Shown here piece after piece: positions 16,905-26,020 of a DNA stretch of 64,000 nucleotides. The notes under the pieces were generated by a model, which saw only the letters and a list, made by a program, of their open reading frames with translations, searched no databases and was not told where the DNA came from. The stretch is taken from NCBI RefSeq assembly GCF_006440675.2, contig NZ_CP083951.1, forward strand, positions 3,939,501 through 4,003,500, given 5' to 3'. A program made the translations under genes and the position numbers. Source of the DNA: Mesorhizobium sp. B2-8-5. Lineage in GTDB: Bacteria > Pseudomonadota > Alphaproteobacteria > Rhizobiales > Rhizobiaceae. Position 1 is the first letter of the stretch. Every line of letters begins with the position of its first letter.

Positions 16905-18548
16905 ATGAACAGGAACTACCTCTTCCTCTTTCTGTTCAGCATCGTCATGACCGTCAGTGGGCTGGCCAGCCTGCCGCCGGTCGACCGCGATGAATCCCGC
17001 TTCGTCCAGGCGACCAAGCAGATGGTCGAGACGGGCGACTATGTCGACATCCGCCTGCAGGATGTCACGCGCTACAAAAAGCCGATCGGCATCTACTGGC
17101 TGCAATCGGCGGCGGTCGCGTTGAGCGGCGAGGGGGCCGCGGCGCCGATCTGGGTCTATCGCCTGGTCTCGATGCTGGGCATCGCGCTGGCCGTCGTCGG
17201 CGTCGGTTGGACCGGGACAAAACTCTTCGGCGCCAATGCCGGGCTGGCCGCCGGCCTGATGATGGCGGCGATCTTCGCCACCGCCTTCGAGGGGCGCGAC
17301 GCCAAGACCGACGCGATGCTGCTCGCATGCTGCGTGGCGGCGCAAGGCGCGCTGGCACAGGTCTATTGGGCGGCAAAGCGCAACGAGCCGGTACACGGGC
17401 ATCTGCCCTGGATCTTCTGGATTGCGCAGGGGCTCGGCATCCTCATCAAGGGACCTGTCTCGCCGCTCTTGTCCCTGCTCACGGCCGCGGCGCTTATTGC
17501 CTTCGACCGCGACTGGCGCTGGCTGCTCAAGATGAAGCTGGTGCGCGGCGTCGTGATCGTGCTCGTGATCGTGCTGCCATGGATCGTCCTCATCAGCTGG
17601 AAGAGCGGCGGTGCCTTCTTCCAGGAAGCGGTCGGCAAGGACATGTTGAACAAGGTGGCGCAAGGCGAGGAATCGCACGGCCTGCCGCCCGGCTTCTACA
17701 TGCTGACCTATTCGCTGTTCATGTGGCCCTTCGGGCTGATCGCGGTCGGCGCCGGGCTGCAGGCCATCAACCGTTTTTGGGACGATCCGCGCCTGCGCTT
17801 CTGCCTCGCCTGGTACATTCCGTTCTGGCTGGTGTTCGAGGCGATCCCGACCAAGCTGCCGCATTATGTGATGCCGGCCTATCCAGGCATGGCGCTTTTG
17901 ATCGGCTGGCTGCTCACCTTGCCGGCGGACCAGGCCAACGCGCCGCTCAAGCGCTGGGAGACATGGCTTTGGTGGGCGACCGCCTTCGGCCTTGCCGTTG
18001 TCGCGATCGGCTTGGCCGTGGTCTGCGTCGGCGCGCCGCTTTATCTTGCCAAGGCTTTTTCCTGGTGGAGCATTCCGGCGGCGATCGCCGCTCTGGTCAC
18101 CGGCTATCTTGCCTTCCCGCGACAATTGCAGGTGCCACTTGGCCGCATCGCAGCGATCGCGGTTGGCGCCGGCATCACCTTCAGCCTGCTGTTCGGCGTC
18201 ATCGCGCCGTCGCTGAAGCCGATCTGGCTCAGCCCCGCCGTCAAGGCCGCCATCGACGCCAACCGCCTTTGCGACACCACCGTGCTTGCCTCGGCGAAGT
18301 TCCAGGAGCCGAGCCTGGTCTTCCTGGTCGGCACCAAGACGGTGCTGACCGACATCGAGGGCGTGGCGCGGCATCTGCTGGCCGATCCGTCCTGCGCGCT
18401 TGGGCTGGCGCCGATCAAGGACGAGCAGAAGCTTGCCGATGTGCTGACCGCCCAGGGCAAGTCGGCGAAGCGGCTGACCGAGATCGTCGGCATCAACTAT
18501 TCGTCAGGAGACAGACTGTCGCTGGGGCTTTATCGGGTGGCGCCGTGA
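16905..18548 (+). CDS. GT39 / ArnT-like membrane glycosyltransferase
   Basis: 547 residues from the ATG at 16905; the frame opens at 16833, but the extra residues are not conserved in character. A first membrane helix (LFLFLFSIVMTVSGLA) leads to the family loop PPVDRDESRFVQATKQM with its essential Asp-Glu, then RYKKPIGIYWLQSAAV. Roughly ten to twelve further membrane segments follow. Such enzymes use polyprenyl-phosphate sugars on the periplasmic face, for example to add aminoarabinose or galacturonate to lipid A or core. The adjacent PAP2 phosphatase suggests a lipid A or envelope-modifying pair. Substrate is unknown. Confidence 0.87.
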   Translation: MNRNYLFLFLFSIVMTVSGLASLPPVDRDESRFVQATKQMVETGDYVDIRLQDVTRYKKPIGIYWLQSAAVALSGEGAAAPIWVYRLVSMLGIALAVVGVGWTGTKLFGANAGLAAGLMMAAIFATAFEGRDAKTDAMLLACCVAAQGALAQVYWAAKRNEPVHGHLPWIFWIAQGLGILIKGPVSPLLSLLTAAALIAFDRDWRWLLKMKLVRGVVIVLVIVLPWIVLISWKSGGAFFQEAVGKDMLNKVAQGEESHGLPPGFYMLTYSLFMWPFGLIAVGAGLQAINRFWDDPRLRFCLAWYIPFWLVFEAIPTKLPHYVMPAYPGMALLIGWLLTLPADQANAPLKRWETWLWWATAFGLAVVAIGLAVVCVGAPLYLAKAFSWWSIPAAIAALVTGYLAFPRQLQVPLGRIAAIAVGAGITFSLLFGVIAPSLKPIWLSPAVKAAIDANRLCDTTVLASAKFQEPSLVFLVGTKTVLTDIEGVARHLLADPSCALGLAPIKDEQKLADVLTAQGKSAKRLTEIVGINYSSGDRLSLGLYRVAP

Positions 18549-18595
18549 ACAATAGCGTCGGATATCGAATGTCCCTATGAGCACGCGCTAAAGCC

Positions 18596-19465
18596 ATGTC
18601 CGCCGCGCCCCTTGCCCCTTACCGCCGCTCGCTCGGCAATTTCCGCGACACGATGTCGATCGTGAGGCGGCGCTTTGCCGTGCGCCCGGCGCGTTATCCG
18701 CGAATTTTGTGGGGTGTCTGGCTGCTGGCCTGGCTGCTGCTCATCGTGGCGGTTTTCCTGCGCCTTGACGCCAGCGCCGGCGAGATGCGCGGCGAATGGT
18801 CACCCGGCTTCGCGCGCTTCACGGATTTCTTTACGCAGTTCGGCCTGGGCGGCTGGTACCTCATTCCGTCGGCGCTCTGCCTCGTCGTCGCCAACCTGAC
18901 GGACTGGCGTCGCCTGTCCAGGGACGGGCGGATGCTTGTCTATAACTGGACCTGTTTCGCCTTCCTGGTGCTTTGCGCGGTCGGCCTGTCCGGCCTTGCC
19001 GTCAACGTCCTGAAATACGGCATCGGCCGGGCCCGGCCGCTTTACTTCGACAGTTTCGGCGTGCTGTCGCTGCATCCCTTCGCCATGGACGCGCGCTTTG
19101 CCGGTTTCCCCTCCGGCCATGCCACGACGATGGGCGCGGTGTTCGGCATCCTGCTGTTGCTGTTCCCGCGGCGCTGGACTATCGCGCTGGCGGTCACGGC
19201 CTGCATCGCCTCGACACGCGTCTTCGTTGGCGCGCACTATCCAAGCGACACGGTTGCGGGTTTCGGCCTCGGGCTGGCGTTTGCGGTGGTCTCGGGGCTG
19301 GTGTTCGCCCGGCTCGGCTTCATCTTCGGCCAGACGAGCTCGAAGCTGCCCGTGCGCAAGCGGACATTCCGGCTGAAGCCGTCCAACGCGCCAAGAGGCA
19401 GGGTTTCGATGGCCGGCCCGGCTGAGGACGGCCAGATAAGCGTCGACCAAACGCAGACCCATTAG
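18596..19465 (+). CDS. PAP2-family membrane phosphatase (LpxE-like candidate)
   Basis: 289 residues with about six membrane helices. The three PAP2 motifs are complete: KYGIGRARP (140-148), FPSGH (171-175) and STRVFVGAHYPSD (206-218), giving the catalytic His/Arg/His set. These enzymes dephosphorylate lipid pyrophosphates, phosphatidic acid or lipid A at the periplasmic face. It lies 47 bp after the GT39 gene in the same direction, so co-transcription and a joint role in lipid A or undecaprenyl-lipid processing are plausible. The tail after residue 245 is polar and probably cytoplasmic. Confidence 0.88.
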   Translation: MSAAPLAPYRRSLGNFRDTMSIVRRRFAVRPARYPRILWGVWLLAWLLLIVAVFLRLDASAGEMRGEWSPGFARFTDFFTQFGLGGWYLIPSALCLVVANLTDWRRLSRDGRMLVYNWTCFAFLVLCAVGLSGLAVNVLKYGIGRARPLYFDSFGVLSLHPFAMDARFAGFPSGHATTMGAVFGILLLLFPRRWTIALAVTACIASTRVFVGAHYPSDTVAGFGLGLAFAVVSGLVFARLGFIFGQTSSKLPVRKRTFRLKPSNAPRGRVSMAGPAEDGQISVDQTQTH

Positions 19466-19491
19466 GCGCCCGGATTGGGCAGCCAGCGTGC

Positions 19492-20166
19492 CTAGCGCAG
19501 GCGCTTCGGCCTCGGATCGGCCAGCTCGCCCGCCAGTCGTCGGTCGAGATAGTCGGCACATTCGTGGATGAGCAGTTCGGAATCGTTGGCGAAGAAGTGG
19601 TTGGCGCCAGGAATCGTCTTCTGCGTGATGGTGATGCCCTTCTGGGTGTGCAACTTGTCGACCAGCCCCTGCACGTCCTTCGGCGGCGCCACCTTGTCGG
19701 CATCACCATGAATGATGAGGCCGGACGACGGGCAGGGCGCCAGGAACGAGAAATCATAAGTGTTGGGCTGCGGCGCGACCGAGATGAAACCTTCGATCTC
19801 CGGCCGGCGCATCAAAAGCTGCATGCCGATCCATGAGCCGAAGGAATAGCCGGCGACCCAGCAACTCTTCGAATCCGGATGCAGCGACTGCACCCAATCG
19901 AGCGCGGCGGCCGCGTCCGACAATTCGCCGGTGCCATGGTCGAACTCGCCCTGGCTGCGGCCGATGCCGCGGAAATTGAAGCGCAGCGTGGTGAAATCGC
20001 GCTTCTGGAACATGTAGAAGAGGTCGTAGACGATCTTGTTGTTCATCGTGCCGCCGAATTGCGGGTGGGGGTGAAGCACGATGGCGATCGGGGCGCTCTT
20101 TTCCTTCGAGGGCTGATAGCGTCCCTCCAGGCGACCGGCCGGACCGGCGAAAATGACCTCAGGCAT
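19492..20166 (-). CDS. Alpha/beta hydrolase (dienelactone-hydrolase-like)
   Basis: 224 residues from the ATG at 20166, which is preceded by GGAG at good spacing; a longer frame reaches 20298. The start HPHPQFGGTMNNKIV is typical of a conserved proteobacterial alpha/beta hydrolase family. The nucleophile elbow reads GYSFGSW, the acid lies in IIHGDADKVAPP, and the histidine in GANHFFAND. The catalytic triad is thus complete. Substrate is unknown; it is cytoplasmic, with no signal peptide. It is convergent with the PAP2 gene and divergent from the SUF operon. Confidence 0.88.
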   Translation of the reverse strand: MPEVIFAGPAGRLEGRYQPSKEKSAPIAIVLHPHPQFGGTMNNKIVYDLFYMFQKRDFTTLRFNFRGIGRSQGEFDHGTGELSDAAAALDWVQSLHPDSKSCWVAGYSFGSWIGMQLLMRRPEIEGFISVAPQPNTYDFSFLAPCPSSGLIIHGDADKVAPPKDVQGLVDKLHTQKGITITQKTIPGANHFFANDSELLIHECADYLDRRLAGELADPRPKRLR

Positions 20167-20283
20167 AAAATACTCCACGTGGCATATGAATGCGCTAGCC
20201 CGGAACTCTTCTGGCCCCAACTCTCCCGAGGTCCCACACCTTCTGTGGCCTTGACGCCGGGCAAGCGTCTTCCTAGAAGCTAG

Positions 20284-20300
20284 TTTAGAATTGTTCAAAA
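20284..20300. promoter_or_regulatory. Candidate Irr-type ICE box upstream of the SUF operon
   Basis: TTTAGAA-TTG-TTCAAAA matches the rhizobial iron control element (TTTAGAA-N3-TTCTAAA, as I recall it) at 13 of 14 arm positions. The symmetry extends to 9-base arms (20282-20302, one mismatch). It lies 134 bp before the first SUF gene. In Agrobacterium the homologous suf operon is reported to be controlled by Irr and RirA. Binding here is inference. Confidence 0.55.
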
Positions 20301-20433
20301 CTGGGAGGCCGAAACCCGATGGTTCGGCCGCCCGCGCCGCAAGCCGGGTAAATAGGACGGCTTGCCTTGCAATTTCAAGGAAATAACGCGCTATCCTCGT
20401 GGGATAGTTGGCGAAAGGACGAACTGAGCGAAA

Positions 20434-21594
20434 ATGGCCGCAACCCGCGCCTATCTCGACTACAACGCCAGCGCGCCGCTCATTGCGGAAGCGCGGGCGG
20501 CGATGGTCGCCGCGCTCGATGCCGCCAACCCGTCATCCGTTCACACCGAAGGCCGCGCGGCGCGGCGGCTGGTCGAGGACGCGCGCCGCGACGTGGCACG
20601 GTTGGTCGGCGCCAGACCAGAGCATGTCGTCTTCACCTCCGGTGCCACCGAAGCCGCCTCGACGCTGCTTGGGCCCGACTGGCAGATGGGGCGCGGCTCG
20701 GTGCGCATGTGCCACCTCTATGTCTCTGCGGCCGACCATCCCTGCATCCTGAATGGCGGGCGGTTTTCGCCGGCGCAAGTGACGAAGATCGGCGTCGACC
20801 GGAACGGCATTGCCGATATCGAGGCGCTTTCTGCCGCGCTTGCCGCGCATGACAAGGCCGCCGGGCTGCCGCTGGTGGCGATCCACGCCGCCAACAACGA
20901 GACCGGCGTCGTCCAGCCGGTCGGGCGCATCGGCGAGATCGTCAAGGCCGCGGGCGGGGTGCTGGTTGTCGACGCCGTGCAGGCCGCCGGGCGGATTCCG
21001 CTCGATATGTCAATTCCTTATGCCGACTACCTGATCCTGTCGTCGCACAAGATCGGTGGGCCCAAGGGCGTCGGCGCGATCGTTGCCGCGTCCGATTTGA
21101 TGATGCCGCGGCCGCTGGTCAATGGCGGCGGCCAGGAGAAGGGCCATCGCGCAGGCACGGAAAACGTCGCCGGGATCGCCGGTTTCGGCGCAGCCGCGCG
21201 GGTTGCCCTTGCAGGCCTGGACGATGTCGATGCCGTTTCGCGGCGCCGCGATGAGATTGAAGCCATCGTGACCGAACTGGCGCCGGACGCGGAAATCTTC
21301 GGAAATGGCGCTCGCAGGCTTGCCAACACGACATTCTTCGCTATTCCCGGCATCAAGGCCGAGACGGCGCAGATCGCTTTCGATCTTGCCGGCGTCGCGT
21401 TGTCGGCGGGCTCGGCCTGCTCGTCGGGAAAAGTCGGGCCAAGCCATGTGCTGAAGGCGATGGGCCACGGCGACAGCCTGGGCGCGTTGCGGGTCTCGAT
21501 CGGTCGGGCGACCGGCGCCGAGGATATCGAGGCCTTCCGGACAGCACTGGCCGGCATCGTCGCCCGCCGCGCGGGCAAGGAAGAAGCCGCCTGA
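20434..21594 (+). CDS. sufS2: Cysteine desulfurase (NifS/IscS class), SufS2
   Basis: 386 residues, PLP-dependent, making persulfide sulfur from cysteine for Fe-S clusters. It opens with YLDYNASAPL; the PLP lysine is in SSHKIGGPKGVGAI, the substrate-binding block in AIHAANNETGVVQPVG, and the persulfide-carrying cysteine in SAGSACSSGKVGPSHVL. The active-site loop has the longer class I form seen in IscS/NifS, unlike the second desulfurase at 26021. It is the first gene of the SUF operon, as in the rhizobial order sufS2-B-C-D-S1-X-A. A 239-bp gap before sufB may hold an extra promoter. Confidence 0.92.
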   Translation: MAATRAYLDYNASAPLIAEARAAMVAALDAANPSSVHTEGRAARRLVEDARRDVARLVGARPEHVVFTSGATEAASTLLGPDWQMGRGSVRMCHLYVSAADHPCILNGGRFSPAQVTKIGVDRNGIADIEALSAALAAHDKAAGLPLVAIHAANNETGVVQPVGRIGEIVKAAGGVLVVDAVQAAGRIPLDMSIPYADYLILSSHKIGGPKGVGAIVAASDLMMPRPLVNGGGQEKGHRAGTENVAGIAGFGAAARVALAGLDDVDAVSRRRDEIEAIVTELAPDAEIFGNGARRLANTTFFAIPGIKAETAQIAFDLAGVALSAGSACSSGKVGPSHVLKAMGHGDSLGALRVSIGRATGAEDIEAFRTALAGIVARRAGKEEAA

Positions 21595-21833
21595 GGACGG
21601 CGGAGCATCGGAACGAGAAACGCCTTGCGGCCTCGGATTTCCGCTGCTCGAAAACGAATTCAGGCTTTAGGGCCTGGTAGAGCCGTGCGTTTTGTCCTGG
21701 CCGGGTGAATTTCCGGCCGATACGCACTATATGGAACTTACTCCGCTGCGAGTCCCTCCGTGGGACGCGATTTCGGCGGTGCCATAGTTTGAAAACTGCC
21801 GGGCCTTGACCCCGGCGTGGATGGAGAACGCTT

Positions 21834-23357
21834 ATGCCTGCTGTGCAGGAGACGATCGATCGGGTTCGAAAGATCGACGTCGACCAGTATAAATACGGAT
21901 TCCAGACAGAGATCGAGATGGACAAGGCCCCCAAGGGCCTGAGCGAAGACATCATTCGCTTCATCTCGGCCAAGAAGGACGAGCCGGACTGGATGCTCGA
22001 ATGGCGTCTGGGGGCCTATCGTCGCTGGCTGACGCTGGAAGAGCCGACCTGGGCGCGCGTCCACTATCCGAAGATCGATTTCCAGGACATCCACTACTAC
22101 GCCGCGCCGAAGAGCACGCCCGGCCCGAAGTCGCTGAGCGAAGTCGACCCAGAACTGCTCAAGGTCTACGAGAAGCTCGGCATCCCGCTCAAGGAGCAGG
22201 AGATCCTGGCCGGCGTGCAGAAGACCGCAGCTGTCGACGCGGAAGAAGACGAGGTTGGCGACAACGTCTACAAGTCCGGCCGCGTCGCGGTCGATGCCGT
22301 GTTCGATTCCGTTTCGGTTGTCACCACCTTCAAGAAGGAGCTGGCGCAGGCCGGCGTCATCTTCTGCTCGATCTCGGAAGCGATCCGCGAGCATCCGGAA
22401 CTGGTCAAGAAGTATCTGGGTTCGGTCGTGCCGACCTCGGACAATTTCTACGCGACGCTGAATTCGGCCGTGTTCACCGACGGCTCGTTCGTCTTCGTGC
22501 CCAAGGGCGTTCGCTGCCCGATGGAGCTGTCGACCTATTTCCGCATCAACGAGAAGAACACAGGCCAGTTCGAGCGCACGCTGATCATCGCCGAGGAGGG
22601 GGCTTACGTCTCCTATCTCGAAGGCTGCACGGCGCCGCAACGCGACGAGAACCAGCTGCACGCGGCGGTGGTCGAGCTGATCGCGCTCGACGATGCCGAG
22701 ATCAAATATTCGACTGTGCAGAACTGGTACCCCGGCGACGCCGAGGGCAAGGGGGGCATCTACAATTTCGTCACCAAGCGCGGCGACTGCCGCGGCGATC
22801 GCTCGAAGATCTCGTGGACGCAGGTCGAGACGGGTTCGGCGATCACCTGGAAATATCCGAGCTGCATCCTGCGCGGCGACGATTCCTCTGGCGAGTTCTA
22901 TTCGATCGCGGTGTCGAACGGTTATCAGCAGGTCGATAGCGGCACCAAGATGATCCATCTCGGCAAGAACACGTCGAGCCGCATCATCTCCAAGGGCATC
23001 GCCGCCGGCTTCTCGCAAAACACCTATCGCGGCCAGGTCTCGGCGCATCGCAAGGCGGCCAATGCGCGCAATTTCACCAATTGCGATTCGCTCCTTATCG
23101 GCGACCAGTGCGGCGCGCACACCGTGCCTTACATGGAAGCCAAGAATTCGACGGCGCAGTTCGAGCACGAGGCGACGACCTCGAAGATCTCCGAGGACCA
23201 GAAGTTCTACGTCATGCAGCGCGGCATCCCCGAAGAGGAAGCGATCGCGCTGATCGTCAACGGCTTCGTCAAGGACGTCATCCAGCAGTTGCCGATGGAG
23301 TTCGCGGTCGAAGCGCAGAAGCTGATCGGCATCAGCCTGGAAGGCAGCGTCGGGTAA
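21834..23357 (+). CDS. sufB: Fe-S cluster scaffold subunit SufB
   Basis: 507 residues, slightly longer than E. coli SufB. It is the scaffold of the SufBC2D complex, on which Fe-S clusters are built in the cytosol. Hallmarks include [38 protein letters not shown], the conserved [20 protein letters not shown] region with the sulfur-relay cysteine, and the C-terminal [18 protein letters not shown] with the cysteine at the SufB-SufD interface. GGAGAACGCTT precedes the ATG. It is followed 8 bp later by a small membrane-protein gene, which is unusual inside a suf operon. Confidence 0.97.
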   Translation: MPAVQETIDRVRKIDVDQYKYGFQTEIEMDKAPKGLSEDIIRFISAKKDEPDWMLEWRLGAYRRWLTLEEPTWARVHYPKIDFQDIHYYAAPKSTPGPKSLSEVDPELLKVYEKLGIPLKEQEILAGVQKTAAVDAEEDEVGDNVYKSGRVAVDAVFDSVSVVTTFKKELAQAGVIFCSISEAIREHPELVKKYLGSVVPTSDNFYATLNSAVFTDGSFVFVPKGVRCPMELSTYFRINEKNTGQFERTLIIAEEGAYVSYLEGCTAPQRDENQLHAAVVELIALDDAEIKYSTVQNWYPGDAEGKGGIYNFVTKRGDCRGDRSKISWTQVETGSAITWKYPSCILRGDDSSGEFYSIAVSNGYQQVDSGTKMIHLGKNTSSRIISKGIAAGFSQNTYRGQVSAHRKAANARNFTNCDSLLIGDQCGAHTVPYMEAKNSTAQFEHEATTSKISEDQKFYVMQRGIPEEEAIALIVNGFVKDVIQQLPMEFAVEAQKLIGISLEGSVG

Positions 23358-23365
23358 CAGGGAAG

Positions 23366-23602
23366 ATGCTGAAGTCTTTTGGAAACATCCTGGTGGGGTT
23401 GTTAGCGCTAGCGCTGTTTGTGGCGATCGCAGGCGCTGTAATGGCGCTTGTCGGCTCTATCGGTGAGTTCCCAACCCTGAAGCAGATGGGCGGCTCAGTC
23501 TCTATCCTCGGCGTGTTTGGCTTTTTTGCTACCTTTGTTCTGTTTCGTTACGTCGCCCGGATCAGGCCGCAGAGCAAAGCTGGCAGCGGGAGTGTCGAAT
23601 GA
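23366..23602 (+). CDS. Small two-helix membrane protein inside the SUF operon
   Basis: 78 residues; the ATG at 23366 has GGGAAG just upstream and lies 8 bp after the sufB stop. Two hydrophobic helices are evident (ILVGLLALALFVAIAGAVMAL and ILGVFGFFATFVLFRYVA), with a short loop and a positive tail (RIRPQSKAG). I do not recognise the family. Its stop overlaps the next start as ATGA, so it is clearly translated with the operon. Base composition is a little less GC-rich than the suf genes. Function unknown. Confidence 0.75.
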   Translation: MLKSFGNILVGLLALALFVAIAGAVMALVGSIGEFPTLKQMGGSVSILGVFGFFATFVLFRYVARIRPQSKAGSGSVE

Positions 23603-23838
23603 CCGGAGATAAATGGTTCAGGCCGAAACGCTTCGGTTATGGCGCCACTCCCGACAACTGGAAGGGCTGGGCCTTTATGGTGGTCTACGTCGCGATCGTC
23701 GTCGCGCTTTCGCTGACGCTTATTTACGAGGGCGCCGCCGCCTGGCTGGTAGTCCTCGTCGTACTCGCCCTGACGGGCGCGACGATCCCGCTCATCAAGG
23801 CCAAGACCGATGGCGACTGGCGCTGGCGTTGGCATTGA
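23599..23838 (+). CDS. Second small membrane protein inside the SUF operon
   Basis: 79 residues, overlapping the previous stop by four bases. The head (WFRPKRFGYGATPDNWKGW) is aromatic and basic, followed by two membrane helices (AFMVVYVAIVVALSLTLIY and AAWLVVLVVLALTGATIPL) and a tail rich in Trp/Arg. The head pattern GYGATPxxWxGW recurs in small hypothetical alphaproteobacterial membrane proteins, but I know no function. It lies 33 bp before sufC. Together with its neighbour it may form a membrane-bound accessory of SUF or simply be an inserted pair. Confidence 0.78.
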   Translation: MTGDKWFRPKRFGYGATPDNWKGWAFMVVYVAIVVALSLTLIYEGAAAWLVVLVVLALTGATIPLIKAKTDGDWRWRWH

Positions 23839-23871
23839 ATTTGAACGGACAGTTTTGGAACGGAACGAGAA

Positions 23872-24627
23872 ATGCTTGAGATCAAGAACCTGCACGCCCG
23901 CATCGTCGACGATGGCACCGAGATCATCCGCGGGCTGAATCTCACGGTGAAAGCCGGGGAGGTCGCCGCCATCATGGGGCCGAACGGCTCGGGCAAGTCG
24001 ACGCTGTCCTATATCCTCGCCGGCCGCGAGGACTATGAGGTGACCGAAGGCGACATCCTCTATAACGGCCAGTCGATCCTCGAAATGGATCCGGCCGAGC
24101 GCGCCACCGCCGGCATCTTTCTCGCCTTCCAGTATCCGATGGAGATACCGGGCGTCGCGACGATGGAATTCCTCAAAGTGGCGATGAACGAGCAGCGCAA
24201 GGCGCGCGGCGAGGAACCGCTGAAGGTTCCGGAATTCCTGAAACGCGTGAAGGATGCCGCTGCCTCGCTCAACATGGATATGGCGATGCTGAAGCGGCCG
24301 CTCAATGTCGGCTTCTCCGGCGGCGAGAAGAAGCGCGCCGAGATCCTGCAGATGAAGCTTCTGGAGCCGAAGCTTTGCGTGCTCGACGAGACCGATTCCG
24401 GCCTCGACATCGATGCGCTGAAGATCGTCTCGGACGGCGTCAACGCGCTGCGTTCGCCGGAGCGCGCCATCGTCGTCATCACCCACTACCAGCGCCTGCT
24501 CGAGCACATCGTGCCGGACTCCGTGCACGTGCTCTACAAGGGCCAGGTCATCAAGTCGGGCGACAAGTCGCTGGCGCTCGATCTCGAGGCCAACGGCTAT
24601 GCCGGCGTGATCGGCGAAGCGGCGTGA
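23872..24627 (+). CDS. sufC: Fe-S assembly ATPase SufC
   Basis: 251 residues of an ABC-type ATPase that drives conformational change in SufBC2D. Walker A is GPNGSGKST, the Q-loop AFQYPMEIPGV, the signature motif FSGGEKKR, Walker B LCVLDETDSGLD, and the switch histidine VITHYQRLL. All are intact and follow the SufC form, with the D-loop DSGLDIDAL. It is a cytosolic protein with no membrane partner of the usual ABC kind. The sufD start lies 2 bp after its stop. Confidence 0.98.
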   Translation: MLEIKNLHARIVDDGTEIIRGLNLTVKAGEVAAIMGPNGSGKSTLSYILAGREDYEVTEGDILYNGQSILEMDPAERATAGIFLAFQYPMEIPGVATMEFLKVAMNEQRKARGEEPLKVPEFLKRVKDAAASLNMDMAMLKRPLNVGFSGGEKKRAEILQMKLLEPKLCVLDETDSGLDIDALKIVSDGVNALRSPERAIVVITHYQRLLEHIVPDSVHVLYKGQVIKSGDKSLALDLEANGYAGVIGEAA

Positions 24628-24628
24628 G

Positions 24629-25921
24629 ATGGCAGTCGAGGCAAGAGCCATGAACATGCATGCACAGCCCCAGCGGACCTTGGCCGAGACGGCGCTGATC
24701 GACGCCTTCGGCGAGCGGCTGTCGCTGCTGCCCGGCGACGGCGCGGTGATGGTCAAGCGCGACGACGCGATCGAGGCGATCAAGCACGGCCTGCCGACGC
24801 GCCGCGTCGAATCCTGGCATTATACGGACCTGCGCCGGCTGCTCACTTCGGTGCCGGCGTTCGAGACCGACGCCGTCGTCAAGGCGCTGGCGCCGATCCT
24901 TGAAGGCTCGGCGGTGCTGCCGGTGCTGAACGGCGTCTCGCAGTCGAAGCTGCAGGAGATCGAAGGCGTCGCGGTGCAGCGCCTGTCGGAGAAACTGACC
25001 GACGGCAGCGTGGCTCCGGGACTGGACCCCTATGGCAGCGACGACGCCATCGGCGCGCTCAACACCGCCTTCGTCGCCGACGGCTTATTCGTCGATATCG
25101 CCGACGGTGTGGAACTGGAAAAGCCGGTCGAATTGCAGAACCTGCAGGCCGGCGGCCAGTCGCATGTGCGGCTCTTGGCGCGTGTCGGCGCCGGCGCCAA
25201 GGCGATTGTCGTCGAGCGCCAGGCAGGCGAGGGCGACGAGGCGCTCGTCTCTTCGGTCAGCCAGCTTGTGGTTGGCGACGGCGCGGAAGTGACCTGGCTG
25301 ATCGTGCAGGAGCAGCCCGACACGGCCACGCATCTCGCGCAGTTCAAGGCGCATATCGGCAAGGATGCCAAACTGACGCTGTTCGTGATGAACGCCGGCG
25401 GCAAGCTCGTTCGCCAAGAGGTCGTCGTCAGGACGACGGGCGAAGGCGCCGACTTCAAATTGCGCGGCATCAACCTTTTGGCCGGCGACACCCATACCGA
25501 CACCACCATGGTGCTCGACCACGCCGTGCCGCACACGACCTCGACGGAAGTGATCCGCAATGTCGTGACCGGCAAGGCGCGCGGCGTCTTCCAGGGCCGC
25601 ATCAATGTGCATCAATACGCGCAGAAGACCAACGCCAAGATGGCCTGCAACACGCTGCTTCTGTCGGACGACGGCGAGTTCTCGACCAAGCCGGAGCTGG
25701 AGATCTTCGCCGACGACGTCGTCTGCGGCCATGGCGCGACGGTCACCGAGATCGACCACAACCATCTGTTCTACCTGATGGCGCGCGGTATCGACGAGAA
25801 GTCGGCGCGGGGCCTTCTGGTGAAGGCATTCGTGGCCGAAGTGATCGAGGAACTGGACGACGAGGCGCTGGTCGAAGCGCTGGAAGCGCGGCTCGACGGC
25901 TGGTTTTTGACGCACGGGTAG
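24629..25921 (+). CDS. sufD: Fe-S cluster assembly protein SufD
   Basis: 430 residues; ATG at 24629 (two bases after sufC) or 24650. It is the SufB paralogue in the SufBC2D complex. The beta-helix core and C-terminal signature are visible: KTNAKMACNTLLLSDDGEF, KPELEIFADDVVCGHGATVTEI with the conserved Cys-Gly-His, and FYLMARGIDEKSARGLLVKAF. The His in CGHGAT is implicated in iron entry at the SufB-SufD interface in E. coli. A palindromic repeat follows the stop directly. Confidence 0.97.
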   Translation: MAVEARAMNMHAQPQRTLAETALIDAFGERLSLLPGDGAVMVKRDDAIEAIKHGLPTRRVESWHYTDLRRLLTSVPAFETDAVVKALAPILEGSAVLPVLNGVSQSKLQEIEGVAVQRLSEKLTDGSVAPGLDPYGSDDAIGALNTAFVADGLFVDIADGVELEKPVELQNLQAGGQSHVRLLARVGAGAKAIVVERQAGEGDEALVSSVSQLVVGDGAEVTWLIVQEQPDTATHLAQFKAHIGKDAKLTLFVMNAGGKLVRQEVVVRTTGEGADFKLRGINLLAGDTHTDTTMVLDHAVPHTTSTEVIRNVVTGKARGVFQGRINVHQYAQKTNAKMACNTLLLSDDGEFSTKPELEIFADDVVCGHGATVTEIDHNHLFYLMARGIDEKSARGLLVKAFVAEVIEELDDEALVEALEARLDGWFLTHG

Positions 25922-25927
25922 CGCCTA

Positions 25928-25980
25928 CCTTCTCCCCTTGTGGGAGAAGGTGGCCGAGCGAAGCTCGGTCGGATGAGGGG
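25928..25980. repeat. Single copy of a rhizobial palindromic repeat
   Basis: CCTTCTCCCC-TTGT-GGGAGAAGG forms a first hairpin; GCCGAGC-GAA-GCTCGGT forms a second; the unit ends GATGAGGGG. It sits between sufD and sufS within the operon, so its mRNA hairpins could stabilise or attenuate the transcript. The sequence is related to the paired repeats at 29.6, 36.3 and 59.2 kb. Confidence 0.8.
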
Positions 25981-26020
25981 TGTTGGAAGGATCGCGGCTT
26001 CGGCCGACAAGGACTTCGAA

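Noticed and set aside
21738..23168. Long minus-strand frame opposite sufB
   Set aside because: Shadow of sufB codon structure; no recognisable domains.
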